The notes under the pieces are model-generated. The model made no database searches. It saw only the letters and a program-made list of their open reading frames with translations, and was not told the DNA's origin. Both the position numbers and the translations under genes were made by a program. This document shows, one piece after another, positions 1 to 11,406 of a stretch of 43,937 nucleotides of DNA. Numbering within the stretch: position 1 is the stretch's first letter; the number at the start of each line of letters is the position of its first letter. The DNA comes from Physocladia obscura (taxonomy: Eukaryota; Chytridiomycota; Chytridiomycetes; Chytridiales; Chytriomycetaceae), in NCBI GenBank assembly GCA_027596945.1, contig JADGJH010000016.1, positions 1-43,937 on the forward strand. Reading direction: 5' to 3'.

Positions 1-661
1 CCTACCCTTATTATTGTTGGTCGCGACAAGGTGGATAATATTAAAGGCATTATCCACAAACTCCTTGCCTTTGAAAAATTTCTTGTTTTGTTTCCTCAAT
101 GGAGAAATAAGGTACGATTTAAGTTGAAGCGAAACTTTTTGACAGGATGTTATGTACACAACGCAGCCATAAACTAAACATTCAAACCAAAAATAAATTA
201 CCAGGTAATTTTAATTCAGGTAACTACCCCGTCGAAACGAGACACGCGCAAACTCGAATCAAAAGTGTCAGAAATCGTGGCGCGCATCAATGGCAGATTC
301 GGAAGCCTGGCCTTCGAGCCCGTGCTCAACTATAACCGCCACCTCGATCGCGACGAGTACTATGCGTTATTGAGTGTCGCCGACGTTGGGCTGATTACGA
401 GTCTCAGGGACGGCATGAATACCACGAGTCACGAATTTGTCGTGTGTCAAAAAAAGAGTGGGAATGCTGGTGTTTTGATTTTGAGCGAGTTTGCGGGTAC
501 GGCTGGTAGTTTTGGGGGGGCAATGTTGGTGAATCCGTGGGATTATACGGTGAGTCATTGAACTGAGAGAAATTCTTGAGAGATAGGAGTAAAAAAAACC
601 ATGTGAGCGCGCGCGCAATGCCTGGCATCGAAAGCGAAGAGAGATGGAATAGTTAATCCGA

Positions 662-693
<32 letters not shown>

Positions 694-1759
694 TCTATAT
701 GACCAACAAGTGAATTAAAAGAGTAGGGCGTCGCGACAGCATTACATGAAGCACTCTCATTCTCGGACGAAGAAAAACAAAACCGACATAAACAACTATA
801 TTCCTACGTAGCATTGCGAACCGCCGCATTCTGGGCGAAATCATTCATCAAGGAGCTGCAAAATTGCACAAAAATCCCCGACCAAATGAATCCCACGCCG
901 CACCTAGATTCCGCGTTGATCCAAAGCGCCTTCAAGCGCGCGCAAAAACGCATGTTTCTGTTCGATTATGACGGGACATTGACGCCGATTGTTAAAACGC
1001 CGAGTGAAGCGCATCCGCCGCCAGAGATGCTGCGCGCGCTGGAAGCTTTGGCGGATGATCCACGGAATTACGTGTTTGTGATTAGTGGTCGGGATCAGGC
1101 TGCGCTTGATAACTGGCTGGGACATATTCAGGGACTTGGTTTAAGTGCAGAACATGGATGTTTTATTAAATACCCGGGCGAGTTTGGATGGCACAATTTG
1201 ACGGAGCAAATTGATCTATCATGGAAAAACGAAGTGTCGGAGATTTTTAGTTATTATACCGAGAGGACTCAAGGTAAAATTTCATGACTTTTATTTTGTG
1301 AAATTTTTGTAAAAGTATCCAAATAAACTTATAGGTTCTTTTATTGAACACAAACAAAGCTCAATAACTTGGCATTACCGTCTCGCTGATCCAGAATACG
1401 GTATATTCCAAGCCAAAGAATGCCAAAACCACCTCGAAAACGCCATACTCTCAAAGCTGCCCGTAGAAGTCCTGATTGGCAAGAAAAACCTCGAAGTCCG
1501 GCCAATCTCAATCAACAAAGGAGAGATCGTAAAGTCCCTGCTAAACAGCCAGCCCGGCACTGATTTCGTCATGTGTGCCGGGGACGACAAGACTGACGAG
1601 GATATGTTCAAGGCACTGAAACGCAGTAATTTGGTTGCGGAGGAGGAATGTTTCACGGTTACTATTGGCGCGGCGACAAAAAAAACCAAGGCTCGGTGGC
1701 ATTTGGTTCGGCCTGAGGAGTTGAATCAGCTTTTAGGAGTGCTTGCCGGCACAGACTGA
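1..1759 (+). CDS. TPS2: Trehalose-6-phosphate synthase/phosphatase (Tps2-like), 5' end outside the window
   Basis: This is the C-terminal 475 residues of a two-domain trehalose enzyme. Exons are 1-111, 205-549, 727-1273 and 1335-1759, all joined at GT-AG introns that keep frame. The first two exons carry the end of the GT20 glycosyltransferase domain, with VGRDKVDNIKG, VILIQVTTPS and the SLRDGMNTTSHEFV stretch. The last two carry a HAD-type phosphatase: FDYDGTLTP with the nucleophile DxD aspartates (motif I), VISGRD (motif II region) and AGDDKTDEDMF (motif IV). Because the DxD is intact, I call it the Tps2-type phosphatase, which releases trehalose from trehalose-6-phosphate in the cytosolic TPS complex, rather than a Tps3/Tsl1 regulator. 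The synthase half may be catalytically dead, as in yeast Tps2; its N-terminus is not visible here. Confidence 0.93.
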
Positions 1760-1992
1760 GTTTGTTTTCTTATTTCATTTCTTTTTGTTCTTTAGGATTG
1801 GGAGGTAATTTATCGCAAAATCATTTATTTCAGTGTTGCAATATATAGTATATACTCTTGTTTTTTTTTGTTTTTTTCTTCTTTTTTTGGTTTATCGATC
1901 ATTTGCAGTGAAGTTATGTGGACTTTTGAAAAATATTCCGAGTTTTTTGTCCAAATCTTCTTTTTTTTTCTTAAGAGACTGAATCATCTGTA

Positions 1993-3979
1993 ATGGCGCC
2001 AATTGGAGTACGTATGCACAAGAATGTATTCCTCCCCATACAAACTGAATACTAACTCATGATCTGTATTGTTTTTGCAGAAACTCCACACCTGTAAGCA
2101 AAAATTAAATATAAAACAAACGAGCGGCACACAAACAGCCCTTGTTTATTCATTGATGTCTTATCCCGCGCCATTCAGACCCAAACAACCCGCGTGTTGC
2201 CAAGGCTCTTATCGCTGCCAAGTTCAACGGCGTCGAGATTGAGATTGTCCCAGTTGAGATGGGCAAGACCAACAAGGTGCGTTTTTTTTTTCTTCTTGGT
2301 TGTATGGATGAGTTGGGGTGTGATTTTGGCGATTTCAACCGTTGACTCGAGTCGAATAATATTGTGCGCGTACAGTCGACGTATTATCGAAATATCTTGT
2401 TGTTTGCTACACACCACTAATATCAACTTTTTTTTTTTTTTTGTTAATGGTGGCAGGCCCCAGAATTTTTGAAGAAGTTCCCACTTGGAAAGGTCCCAGC
2501 ATTTGAAGCCAACGATGGATTCACTCTCTATGAAAGCAACGCTATTGCCTTCTATGGTTCGAATTAGCAAACTAAATATATATTTTTGTTTTAAATTAAC
2601 CTATTTGTTTTCAATGTTGTTCCACAGTTGCTGCTTACAAGCAAGGATCCGACCTGCTCGGAGCATCCCCAAAAGAATCCGCCCTCATCCAACAATTCAT
2701 TGGAGTTGCCGACAACGAAATCCAACCGGCCGCCGCAACCTGGCTTTTCCCAATTCTCGGCTGGATCCCCAACAACGAAGCCAACACTGCGAAAGCGAAA
2801 GAAGACATCAAGAACGTTCTATCGGCGCTCAACGCCCACCTCCTCACGCGCACCTACCTCGTCGGCGAGACTGTCACACTCGCCGATATCACGCTCGTTA
2901 CGGAGCTGCTTAACTTTTTCCACACTGTGTTTGACCCGGCGTTCCGCGCGTCGTACAAGAACGTGACCCGTTGGTTCACCACTTTGGTTAACCAGCCGCA
3001 GTTTAAGGAAGTTCTTGGCGATGTTGTGCTTGCCGAGAAGGAACAAGTTCCCGGTGCGGCCCATGCCCCTGTTGCTGTTTCTGCTGCTGCTACTACTGCC
3101 CCTGCCGCCGCCCCAGTGGCGAAAGCCGACAAGGCACCAAAGGCAGAAAAGGCGCACAAGGCCGAAAAGGCGCACAAGGCCGAAAAAGCTCACAAAGCTG
3201 AAAAGGCACCTAAAGCCGTCGCCGCCGCCGCCGCCGCACCAAAGAAGGAAGCCGACGACGAAGAGGAAGAGGAGAACTTTGCTGACGAGAAGCCAAAGGC
3301 CAAGAATCCATTGGACCTGTTGCCAAAGTCTGACTTTAACCTGGAAGAGTGGAAGCGCTTCTACTCGAACAACGACACTCGTCCAACGGCTGTCGACTGG
3401 TTCTGGGAGCACTTTGACCCAACTGGTTTCTCCATTTACCGTCTCGATTACAAATACAACAGTGAACTGACTTTGGTGAGTTTATTTTTGTGTTGCCTAC
3501 TTCTGCTTCTTGCGTATATATTCAACTTGCTGGGCGTGATGAGCATCAAATCAAAAAACAGTTATCCCTGACGGAAATGCATTTGTCGAGATGATATACT
3601 CTGATCCCTTCTCTCTTTTTTTTCTCTGTTCCATGTCTTTTTTTCACTTCCTCGTTTGCTAATGTTTATAAAAAATAAGGTGTTCATGTCTTCCAACTTG
3701 GTTGGTGGAGTGTTCCACCGTCTTGAATCCGTTCGCAAGTATGCTTTCGGATCACTCGCTGTTCTTGGTGAAGACAACAAAAACTCTATTGCCGGTTACT
3801 TTGTGTACCGTGGCGACGGAATCCCAGCCGAAGTGCAGGACTCCCCAGACTTTGAGTCCTGGAAATTCACAAAGGTTGATTCAAAGGATCCCAAGACCCG
3901 TGAGCTGTTTAACTCGTACATTGCTTGGGATGAGATTATTGAGGGCAAGACGTTTGCAGATGCAAAGGTGTTCAAGTAA
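1993..3979 (+). CDS. EEF1G: Elongation factor 1B gamma subunit (eEF1-gamma)
   Basis: Six exons (1993-2007, 2081-2093, 2179-2276, 2457-2556, 2628-3475, 3680-3979) give 457 residues. Residues 1 to about 210 form a glutathione-S-transferase-like domain ([28 protein letters not shown]). Then comes an Ala/Lys-rich linker of about 80 residues with the hexad KAEKAH repeated. The C-terminal EF1G domain (about residue 295 on) begins [16 protein letters not shown] and contains the family's typical DWFWEHFDP and [13 protein letters not shown]. It scaffolds the eEF1B nucleotide-exchange complex that recharges eEF1A with GTP. The start is fixed by MAPIG followed by a 15-base first coding exon and a 13-base microexon; a longer start is not available upstream in frame. 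The exon joins reproduce the family consensus without gaps. Confidence 0.96.
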
Positions 3980-4275
3980 ACGCGTTCGTATTCATGTGTG
4001 ATTTCTTTGTTTTCTTCGTCGTCTTCTTCTTCTTGGGTGGCATTCACCCACTGTTTGTTGCTTTTAATTTGAGTGGTTTAAAGTGGAGAGAAATTTAGCC
4101 TTCTGCTTTGCTTGTAATTGGTAATGACGTGGGAATTTTGAGCCAATGAAATCATCAGAAAAATGACAACGCTCTCCCGATATCAGGTTTGAAACACATT
4201 CGAATCACACTGCTGAAAACTAGTACCTCCAACAGCGAGATATACTAAAGTAACGAACAGGACATCGGTACGACA

Positions 4276-5596
4276 ATGCCGGATGCGCCTTTATTTAAGC
4301 GAGGAACTACCTCAGCAACGACTGAATCCCCTGGTGCGAAAGCAACATCTGTTCAACGAATGATTTCTGCTGCTTTTGGAGCCACAATAGTAGCATTACT
4401 AGGTATATATTTACGCTTAACTGAGTATCTGTTGCCAACACTCACTTTAAAACTTTTCTTTTTTTCTTTTTGTTTTTCAGTCACCCCATTCGATGTGGTA
4501 AAAACGCGCATGCAAACCGAAATTATTGCAAACTCAAAACCAGACTCGATGATATTCGACAAAAATATCCAACGCAAGACGGCGCTTCAATGTATACGCG
4601 AGAATAAACTGTTTGGAGGCAACGGGAGCGTGAAGTTAGGGTTGCAAGCGACATCTGATATGCGGCCGATAACGAGTACATTTGACGGATTTGTTCGGAT
4701 TGCACATTATGAAGGTGCGCGTGGACTGTGGAAGGGATTGGCTCCTGCACTGTGAGTTTTTTCTATTATTATATATTTTTTTTCAATCTCCGCCGCCGCT
4801 TGCATTAATAATTTAATATATTTTTACATCGAATCAGTGTGATGCAGGCACCATCAACCATTTTGTATTATATTGGATACGAAGAAATTCGAAACTCTCT
4901 CGCACCGCGATTTTCTGAAGCTGGAGCAAACTTTTACGCGCCACTGTTTGCTGGAATGATTGCAAGAAGTAAAGTTTCACTTTTTAATTATCAATTTTAA
5001 TTTTTTCGCCGTTTACTAAAAACTTTGTTGTTTTCACTTCAGCTTGCACGACAGTAGCAATCTCACCCCTTGAACTTATCCGCACTCGAATGCAGAGCGG
5101 CGCTGATACGACGCTTGGCAGTGTTTTAAAGCAAGTTCGCGGAATGGTTTCCACGAATGGTATAACATCCGTCTATCGAGGCCTCGGACCCACGCTGCTC
5201 CGTGATGTCCCCTTCAGCGCAATATACTGGTCATCATATGAAGAAATCAAGAGACGGTTTTCTGACGCGACTATGATAGTTCCAAAAAGCGATATCGCAA
5301 TCAGCTTTGCGTCCGGCGCAACGGCGGGGGTGATTGCTGCAGTCTTGACAACGCCGTTCGATGTCGCAAAGACGTTGCAGCAAGTTGTGCATTACAGTGA
5401 GCCTGGCTGTGCGGTTGCAGAGAATCGACGGAAGGCTGGAATGAGTATGGTGGGCGTTATGCGGAGTGTTTTGGTAAATGACGGAATACGGGGACTCTTT
5501 GTCGGTCTTGGTCCCCGCGTTGCGAAAATTGCTCCTGCTTGCGCAATCATGATTTCGTCTTATGAACTTGGAAAGAAGTTTTTTGAAGGACGATGA
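4276..5596 (+). CDS. MTM1: Mitochondrial carrier, SLC25A39/SLC25A40 (Mtm1) type
   Basis: Four exons (4276-4402, 4481-4751, 4838-4968, 5043-5596) encode 360 residues with the three-fold carrier repeat. The signatures are PFDVVKTRMQ (repeat 1), PLELIRTRMQ (repeat 2) and PFDVAKT (repeat 3), each followed by an amphipathic matrix helix and a G-L-x-P segment such as GLWKGLAPAL, VYRGLGPTLLRD and LFVGLGP. The PLELIRT motif and the long first matrix loop point to the SLC25A39/40 branch. In animals that branch imports glutathione into mitochondria; yeast Mtm1 is linked to Sod2 metallation and Fe-S metabolism. It acts in the inner mitochondrial membrane. The gene converges on a minus-strand gene only about 150 bases downstream. 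Assignment to the carrier family is secure, to this subfamily probable. Confidence 0.88.
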
Positions 5597-5749
5597 AAAA
5601 AAATATATATATACATAAATATAGATATAATTGATGGAATGGAAAATTTAAGATTTTACAATTTTCGGTAAAATATTTTTCACAAAGTTTTCAATCAAAA
5701 CCGAATCAAACATATCCATTAAAGCAAAAAAAAAAACAAAAAAAAAACT

Positions 5750-6313
5750 TCATGGACGCCGCAATATGAATGCACATGCAGCGCAGAAGGTAGCACAAAG
5801 TATTATAATTACAGCTAACGCCAGAACACCAGCTCTCCGTGCATTTTCATCTGCGCTGAGCAAAACTTGAAGCACAATGAGGCCAAACAAGCAGACAGTT
5901 GCAAATCCACAAACAAGAGAAGAAAACTGATACAATAAAACGCGCGAACGAATTTTTCCAAATCCCATATCAGTGTAAGGATAACTAACTCCTTTCGGTG
6001 GCCCAGTTCCATTCGCCTTGCGATAGATACAGTACACAGCGATACGATCCCAAGCAGAGTAAAAAATCCCGCAACCGTAAAACAAGCCAAAAAAGATTCG
6101 TCCCAAAAGGTCGTTCAAGTCATTGTAGGACGGTGGCTGATAAACATTCGTGAACAGGTATTGAAGAAGTACTCCGCCGCCACTGATTCCAAACGAGAAT
6201 AGACGCAGAAATACTCCACGGCGCGTAAGTCTCCATGTAAGCTCAGATGGTTCGAGGTTGGGTTCGTGTTGTGGATCGTCAACAATTTCAGGCTCCGATC
6301 GAGTGGTATCCAT
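5750..6313 (-). CDS. Unrecognised four-helix membrane protein
   Basis: A single uninterrupted frame of 187 residues if started at the ATG of MDTTRSEPE; that ATG has A at -3 and G at +4. An ATG ten codons upstream (position 6343) would add MPNKKKKFST, encoded partly by a run of A, and is less likely. I see an acidic N-terminal tail, then four hydrophobic segments: FLRLFSFGISGGGVLLQYLF, a second around IFFGLFYGCGIFYSAW, a third around LVCGFATVCLFGLIVLQVLL and a C-terminal one rich in Ala/Ile/Cys, ending in ILRRP. There is no signal peptide or catalytic motif I recognise. The topology recalls small tetraspan or fungal membrane-remodelling proteins, but I cannot assign a family. It is divergent from the Prp17 gene and convergent with the carrier gene. 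Confidence 0.7.
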   Translation of the reverse strand: MDTTRSEPEIVDDPQHEPNLEPSELTWRLTRRGVFLRLFSFGISGGGVLLQYLFTNVYQPPSYNDLNDLLGRIFFGLFYGCGIFYSAWDRIAVYCIYRKANGTGPPKGVSYPYTDMGFGKIRSRVLLYQFSSLVCGFATVCLFGLIVLQVLLSADENARRAGVLALAVIIILCATFCAACAFILRRP

Positions 6314-6778
6314 TGTCGAGAATTTTTTTTTTTTGTTGGGCATGCTCCCACTCAAAATTTAAAACCAATTCAAAAAAGAGTCAATCTAATTCTTCAGCAT
6401 TGAAATAAATAAGGCGGTTTTTAGATTTTTTTCTATTGCAATACGTATTGGTGCAGCATTTTGAAAATAAGCATGGTAGTAAAATTTTGTGAATAAGCTC
6501 GGAAGCTGGTGCCCTAAAAGTTCCCGTTTTCATATATTCTAGTAAAAATTTCAAAATTACCTGATAAGAACTGCTTTTTTTGTTTTGTTTGGTAGTTGTT
6601 TGTATTGGTATTCAGGAAGAATTGATGAGAATGCTGGTGTGAATTAGCATTGAAAAAATTTTGTCTGAGTGTCCACTGGCAATAAACTCAACATCTACGT
6701 AATTCTGTCCTTGTAAAACTGCAATAACAACATCGAGTTTGCCTCCACAGAATCTTGAATTTCTTTCTTTTTGAAAAA
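6314..6778. other. Divergent intergenic region between the four-TM gene and Prp17
   Basis: About 465 bases separate two divergently transcribed genes, so both promoters should lie here. The region is AT-rich with T runs near the minus-strand start and a short pyrimidine stretch just before the Prp17 ATG. I see no gene, repeat or clear TATA element. ORFs across it are short and low in coding character. Confidence 0.5.
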
Positions 6779-8819
6779 ATGGCTTCGCTGATTGCAAACT
6801 ACGATTCTGACGACTCTGACTCGCAGCCAGACTCAGCTGCAAACAAGCGCACGAAGCCATCAATTGTTGTTGATATTGCGCCCGAAGTTAGCACTGAGGT
6901 TCGTCTTTTTATTATTATTTTACAGCTTGCAGCACAATAATAAACATTTCGATAAAACTTTACCAGGACCTGAGTGTGCATCGGTTCCTTCCGGGTGTAA
7001 AAACGACCGAAATCACACATAATGTGCCATATCAAGACCTTGCGAAACCACTTGTCGGGCCATCGAATCCGTTTCAACAGCAAGCAACGAACAAAAATAT
7101 TTTGACAGGTATAGCTCTTCCCTTTCTTGGCCATTGGACATTGATTCACTGTTCTGTCAATACCTAGGTTTTGTCGAAGAGCACGCAATGTCGGATTTCG
7201 CATTCACGACCATGGAACGTACCTATATGAATTATGGATACACTATAAATCCGAATGGACAGAACGAGCTGATTGGCAATGCTGCAAAGATTGCCGAATA
7301 CGGAGGTGCAGTACTGTTTTGAAAACTAAAAACTAAAAATAATAATCCTCATTAAAGGTGCAACAATTAATGACTATATTCCAAACAAAAACGAAGTAAA
7401 GCGCAAGCGCAAGCCGAAGGGCGACCCAGCAGTTATCGGCGGATATAGTGGACCATGGGCTGGTTATGTGGACGAAGCTGATGACCGCGGCGTCTCTGGT
7501 CCCACTGAAGAAGAAAAGGCTGCTCTCGAAGCTGCGCTTGCCGCAACCAATCCCGCAATTCCTGTAAAATCTGTCGAAGTTGTTGCTGACCCAGGCAAAG
7601 AAAAGACTGTGTTCCATGGAAAGTCTGAATACGATTATTTGGGAAGAACATATATGCACGCACCAACAGACTTGGAAGGAATCAATTTGTATGGCGAGTC
7701 TGGGGCAAATGAGTGTTTTATTCCCAAACGATGCGTGCATACTTGGACTGGGCATACGAAGGGGGTTAATCAAATTCGTTTTCTGCCAAAGACTGCGCAT
7801 TTGTTGCTGAGCGCAAGTATGGATACCAAAGTGAAGGTAACACAAAACAAAACAAAAAACTGAATTTGCTGCTGTTCATTTTCTTATACCGCATCTTATT
7901 TAGCTCTGGGACGTGTATAATGATCGGAAATGCCTCAGAACATTCATGGGGCATAGCAAAGGGGTGAAGGCAGTCGATTTTTCAAATGACGGAACGCGTT
8001 TTTTGAGCTGCAGCTATGACAAATGGATCAAACTCTGGGATACTGAAACAGGTGAGGAAATATTTTCTTCTTCTCTTGAGTAGTGACAAAAAAAACAAAA
8101 ACAGGGCAATGTATTAAAACGTTCAGCACCAAACGTGTCCCAAATTGTGTTACATTCAATCCGGCCCAGCAAAATATATTCTTGACAGGATGCGCTGACA
8201 AAAAAGTTTATCAATTCGATATTAACTCGGGCAGAGTGGTGCAAGAATATGATCAGCATCTTGGTGCAGTCAATACTGTCACATTTGTTGACGAATCTCG
8301 TCGATTTGTGACCACTTCAGACGACAAAACTTTACGAGCATGGGAATACAATATTCCTGTCGTTATTAAATATATTGCTGAGCCCGATATGCATTCTATG
8401 CCTGCTGTTACACTTCATCCCAGCAGTGAGTATAATTTTTTTTTTTTTTTTTAAATATTATTAATATCTAACGTATTGTTTTTTTTTTTTTGACAGAAAA
8501 ATGGCTCGCTTGTCAAAGTCTTGACAACCAGATATTTATTTATTCTGCATCAGACCGGTTCAAACTCCAACGCAAGAAGATATTCAAGGGACACTTGATT
8601 GCCGGATACGCATGTAAGCCGGGATTTTCGCCAGACGGGCGATTCATTATGTCTGGCGACTCTGAAGGGTTTTGCTGGTTCTGGGATTGGAAAACAACAA
8701 AAGTCTACAAGAAATTGAAGGCACATGAAAATGTTGTCATGGATTGTCAGTGGCATCCGCACGAGGCTAGTAAAGTTGCGACCTGTTCATGGGACTCGAC
8801 AATTAAGTATTGGGATTGA
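6779..8819 (+). CDS. CDC40: Pre-mRNA-processing factor 17 (Prp17/CDC40), WD40 protein
   Basis: Seven exons (6779-6898, 6967-7108, 7168-7305, 7358-7836, 7904-8051, 8105-8425, 8497-8819) join in frame to 556 residues. The N-terminus is the conserved Prp17 leader ([14 protein letters not shown]). It is followed by the characteristic segment [20 protein letters not shown] and the block ending [11 protein letters not shown], which is diagnostic of the family. From about residue 290 there are WD40 repeats: [57 protein letters not shown], and the last ends [11 protein letters not shown] at the very C-terminus. Prp17 acts in the second catalytic step of nuclear splicing. The start is the first ATG in frame with this conserved leader; an upstream ATG in the same frame (6755) would add eight unconserved residues. 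Confidence 0.96.
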
Positions 8820-9199
8820 TCGAAGTCATTTCACTTTTTTTTTTTTTTTGGGACAAAAAGGGCTGCAGAACATGCTGCCAAGGCACTCCCCTACTGCCAT
8901 CTTATTAAAACACAAAGAACAAAGAAAAATAATATGGAGTGAAAGAAAACGAGAAAGAGAGAAAGAAAGAAAAGCGTGACATCGAGAAAAAAAAGAAAGA
9001 AAAAAAAAGAAAAACAGAAAACTGCGGCGAATGGTGGTGGAAGAAACCCTCACTCGAGGAAGGAAAGGGGTCAACCATTTTTCGTACTGCATTGAATTAG
9101 TTTTACCCAAAAACCCTTCCCAAAGAATATTATTAAACATTCAAACTGAGAATAATGAAGTGCTAAAAAGGTTGGAGAAATATACTGCAATCGAAATTC
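8820..9199. other. Intergenic, purine-rich tract
   Basis: Between Prp17 and the voltage-sensor-like gene. The stretch at about 8930-9025 is almost pure A/G on the plus strand (GAGAAAGAGAGAAAG repeats). I see no gene. Confidence 0.5.
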
Positions 9200-9214
9200 A
9201 TGTACCGTCGAACA

Positions 9215-10129
9215 ATGTCGGCCCAACAATCATCTTCACAGGTTGGCGAAAACGCAGATAGCATAAGCATTGGCATCAGTATTAACGTGAATGGGGCTGG
9301 ACCGTCGGATCGTCTGCTGTCTGATACTGCAACAGCTGGCGGAGCAACAGCAGGAATTACCCGTGCCGAAGTTCTGACGTCCATCGCAAACAGAATCCTT
9401 TATTCGAAATATTATCGGTGGCTGTACTTTGCAATGGGCATTGCGTCTTTTTTTTGTCTCGTTTTGGTGAGTAGTCTATCCTCGTCTAAGCAATTATTTA
9501 AATTATACTGTTACAGTCGTTTGTCGAGCAGTGGTGAGTTCCGCGTGTTATCCAGCTTATCTTTACCCTGACGGCGATCTATTTAGTCCATCTGGTCTGT
9601 TTCTCTGGACAGACGCTCTCGTAAATCTGGCAATGATAGCCGAAGTATTGATTAGAGTTAACGCAATGGGAAAGGTATCTGAAAGTCATTCTGTCGATGA
9701 GGCGCATTATGCACTAACAGCAAGCTGCTGCGAAATTAGAACTTTTATAAATCAGTCTGGAACATTATTGATATCTGTCTTGTGTTTCTATGCATGCTGA
9801 CACTATTCTGGCTTCTGTCGGGCGAATGCCAGCGTGATAATTCAAGCTGGGAGACGGAACTCGATGCGTTGCTCTTGATTGCACGAAACAGCGTTCAGCT
9901 TTTCAGATTGCTCATGATGATGAACAAAAATCGCGACTCTTTATTGCGGCGGCAACAACCACAAGCTATCGATTTTAGCAACGCCGCACCAGCAGTCGAT
10001 TTCTTGGGAGTTGGAAATACAGGAGAACTGCCCCGCCACACGAGTATCGACGGCACTGGGAGCGGCGGTGCAAGGGTTGCGTCTTCTGTCTTTGATTTTG
10101 AGGGCGAAGAGGATGATTGGGGATTCTGA
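9215..10129 (+). CDS. Small voltage-sensor-like (S1-S4) membrane protein
   Basis: Three exons (9215-9470, 9517-9684, 9756-10129) give about 265 residues. The start is the ATG of MSAQQSSSQ; an ATG 15 bases upstream is in the same frame. After a low-complexity Ser/Gly/Ala N-terminus come four hydrophobic segments laid out like S1-S4 of a voltage-gated channel. S1 is WLYFAMGIASFFCLVL. S2 is LVNLAMIAEVLIRV, with an acidic residue and Arg. S3 is WNIIDICLVFLCML, the usual W-N-x-x-D pattern. S4 is LLLIARNSVQLFRLLMM, with spaced arginines. No pore domain follows; the tail is acidic and ends EEDDWGF. Both introns need donors slightly off the strongest-looking GT (9467 and 9675), because those would break frame, so exon ends are less sure than elsewhere. 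It could be a fungal voltage-sensor-only protein; ion conductance is unknown. Confidence 0.6.
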
Positions 10130-10257
10130 TATTGCTTTGCCATTCTTTTTACTGAAGTAAAGTTGCATACTAAAAATAAAAGAAAAAAATTGTTTATGAA
10201 CTTTTTGGTTACCATTTCCTTTCAATTAAACACAAGAGCTCGCTTATTAGCCAAAAA

Positions 10258-10569
10258 CATGAGTAAAAAGTTTAAAACCACGCAGCTTGCAAGCCTATTT
10301 GGCATTTCTCAGTCAAGAATTCTAGGCGAAAACTCTTTCAGAACTCGCCAAAGAAGCCAGAAAATGCTTTGCAGGCTGCTTTAAAACCACACACATATCA
10401 GGTGTAAGAGGACTGCGCCGTAAGGCGCGTTTTGCAGAGTGCGAGTCGAAGAATGAAGACGTTAAAATTTCGGAGGATATGTGTGGAGCTGTTTGGGACG
10501 AGCTTTTTGATCGTGTCATGGATGTTTGCAAGAAAGGGCCAATAAATCAAGATTGTATTACTTTTTGAC
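10258..10569 (+). pseudogene. Possible small broken or spliced coding remnant
   Basis: Two protein-like stretches sit in different frames. An ATG at 10259 begins MSKKFKTTQLASLFGISQSRI, which looks helix-turn-helix-like. From 10325, just after a TTCTAG that could be a splice acceptor, another frame runs AKTLSELAKEARKCFAG through GVRGLRRKARFAECESK to CGAVWDELFDRVMDVCKKG and stops at TGA (10567-10569). A frameshift or an intron I cannot place separates them. I do not recognise the protein. It could be a small real gene with unplaced exons. Confidence 0.3.
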
Positions 10570-11406
10570 ATGGCCGTTTTTATAAACCATATCTTGAATG
10601 ACTTTATTTTACCTTGAATAATTTACTGAGCTATCAATCTAAGTAAACGAATTAATTTCATTTTCAGCTGTTATTTGATTGTTTCCTTTCTAATACTGTA
10701 TTTTTCTTTATTAACTACTTTCATTTTTAATCATACTTCTTTCATTTTAAAAGGTGCCAGACAATTTTCTTTTTTCAGAAGTCAATCTATTTCAAGTGTG
10801 GCGCGGAGTTGACTTCTTAAAAATGAATTGTGAAAACAAAAAATTTGTGAAAAGTGGCGATAGGAAAAGATGAATTATGAAGAAAAATTTCCTGTCGTTT
10901 ATGACAGATTAATCATCGACTAAACTTCTATAAAGACCGTTTAACTATTCCCTGAAAATTGCGAGACGATGATTTTATGAAAGCTGGTTTTTTTGTTTGT
11001 AATTAATTTTCCAGATCTAGATGCAAAAATTTTTGATAAACGCAATTTATCAGCTGATCATATTTCTGTTATCGTAAAGCTATGCAATACCTGAAAAGAG
11101 ACAAGAAAGTAAATATAGGATCTATTTGAGCTTGATTTTTGATTTGAAAGCTGTGACTTGAAATAGAAGTAGCACCAGTATTTTGGTTATCTCAGGGTCT
11201 AATAATATTTTTATTTTCAACAATATTAACCCAATCAAAGTCTTAAATTTATTACTCCAAGTCTCATAGAAAAATTAAGAGACAATTTATCATAGTTAAA
11301 GGGTCGCAGTGGCGTTCTGTTTGATAGCACAGGCCACTATAAGATCTCTGGCACAGAAATTTTTCAAAATTCATCATCGTAAAATAGATAAACGTCTTTT
11401 CTCTAT
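10570..11406. other. AT-rich intergenic region
   Basis: More than 800 bases of AT-rich sequence with no open frame of substance. It presumably includes the promoter of the large synthetase gene. I see no repeat, RNA gene or conserved element. Confidence 0.5.
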
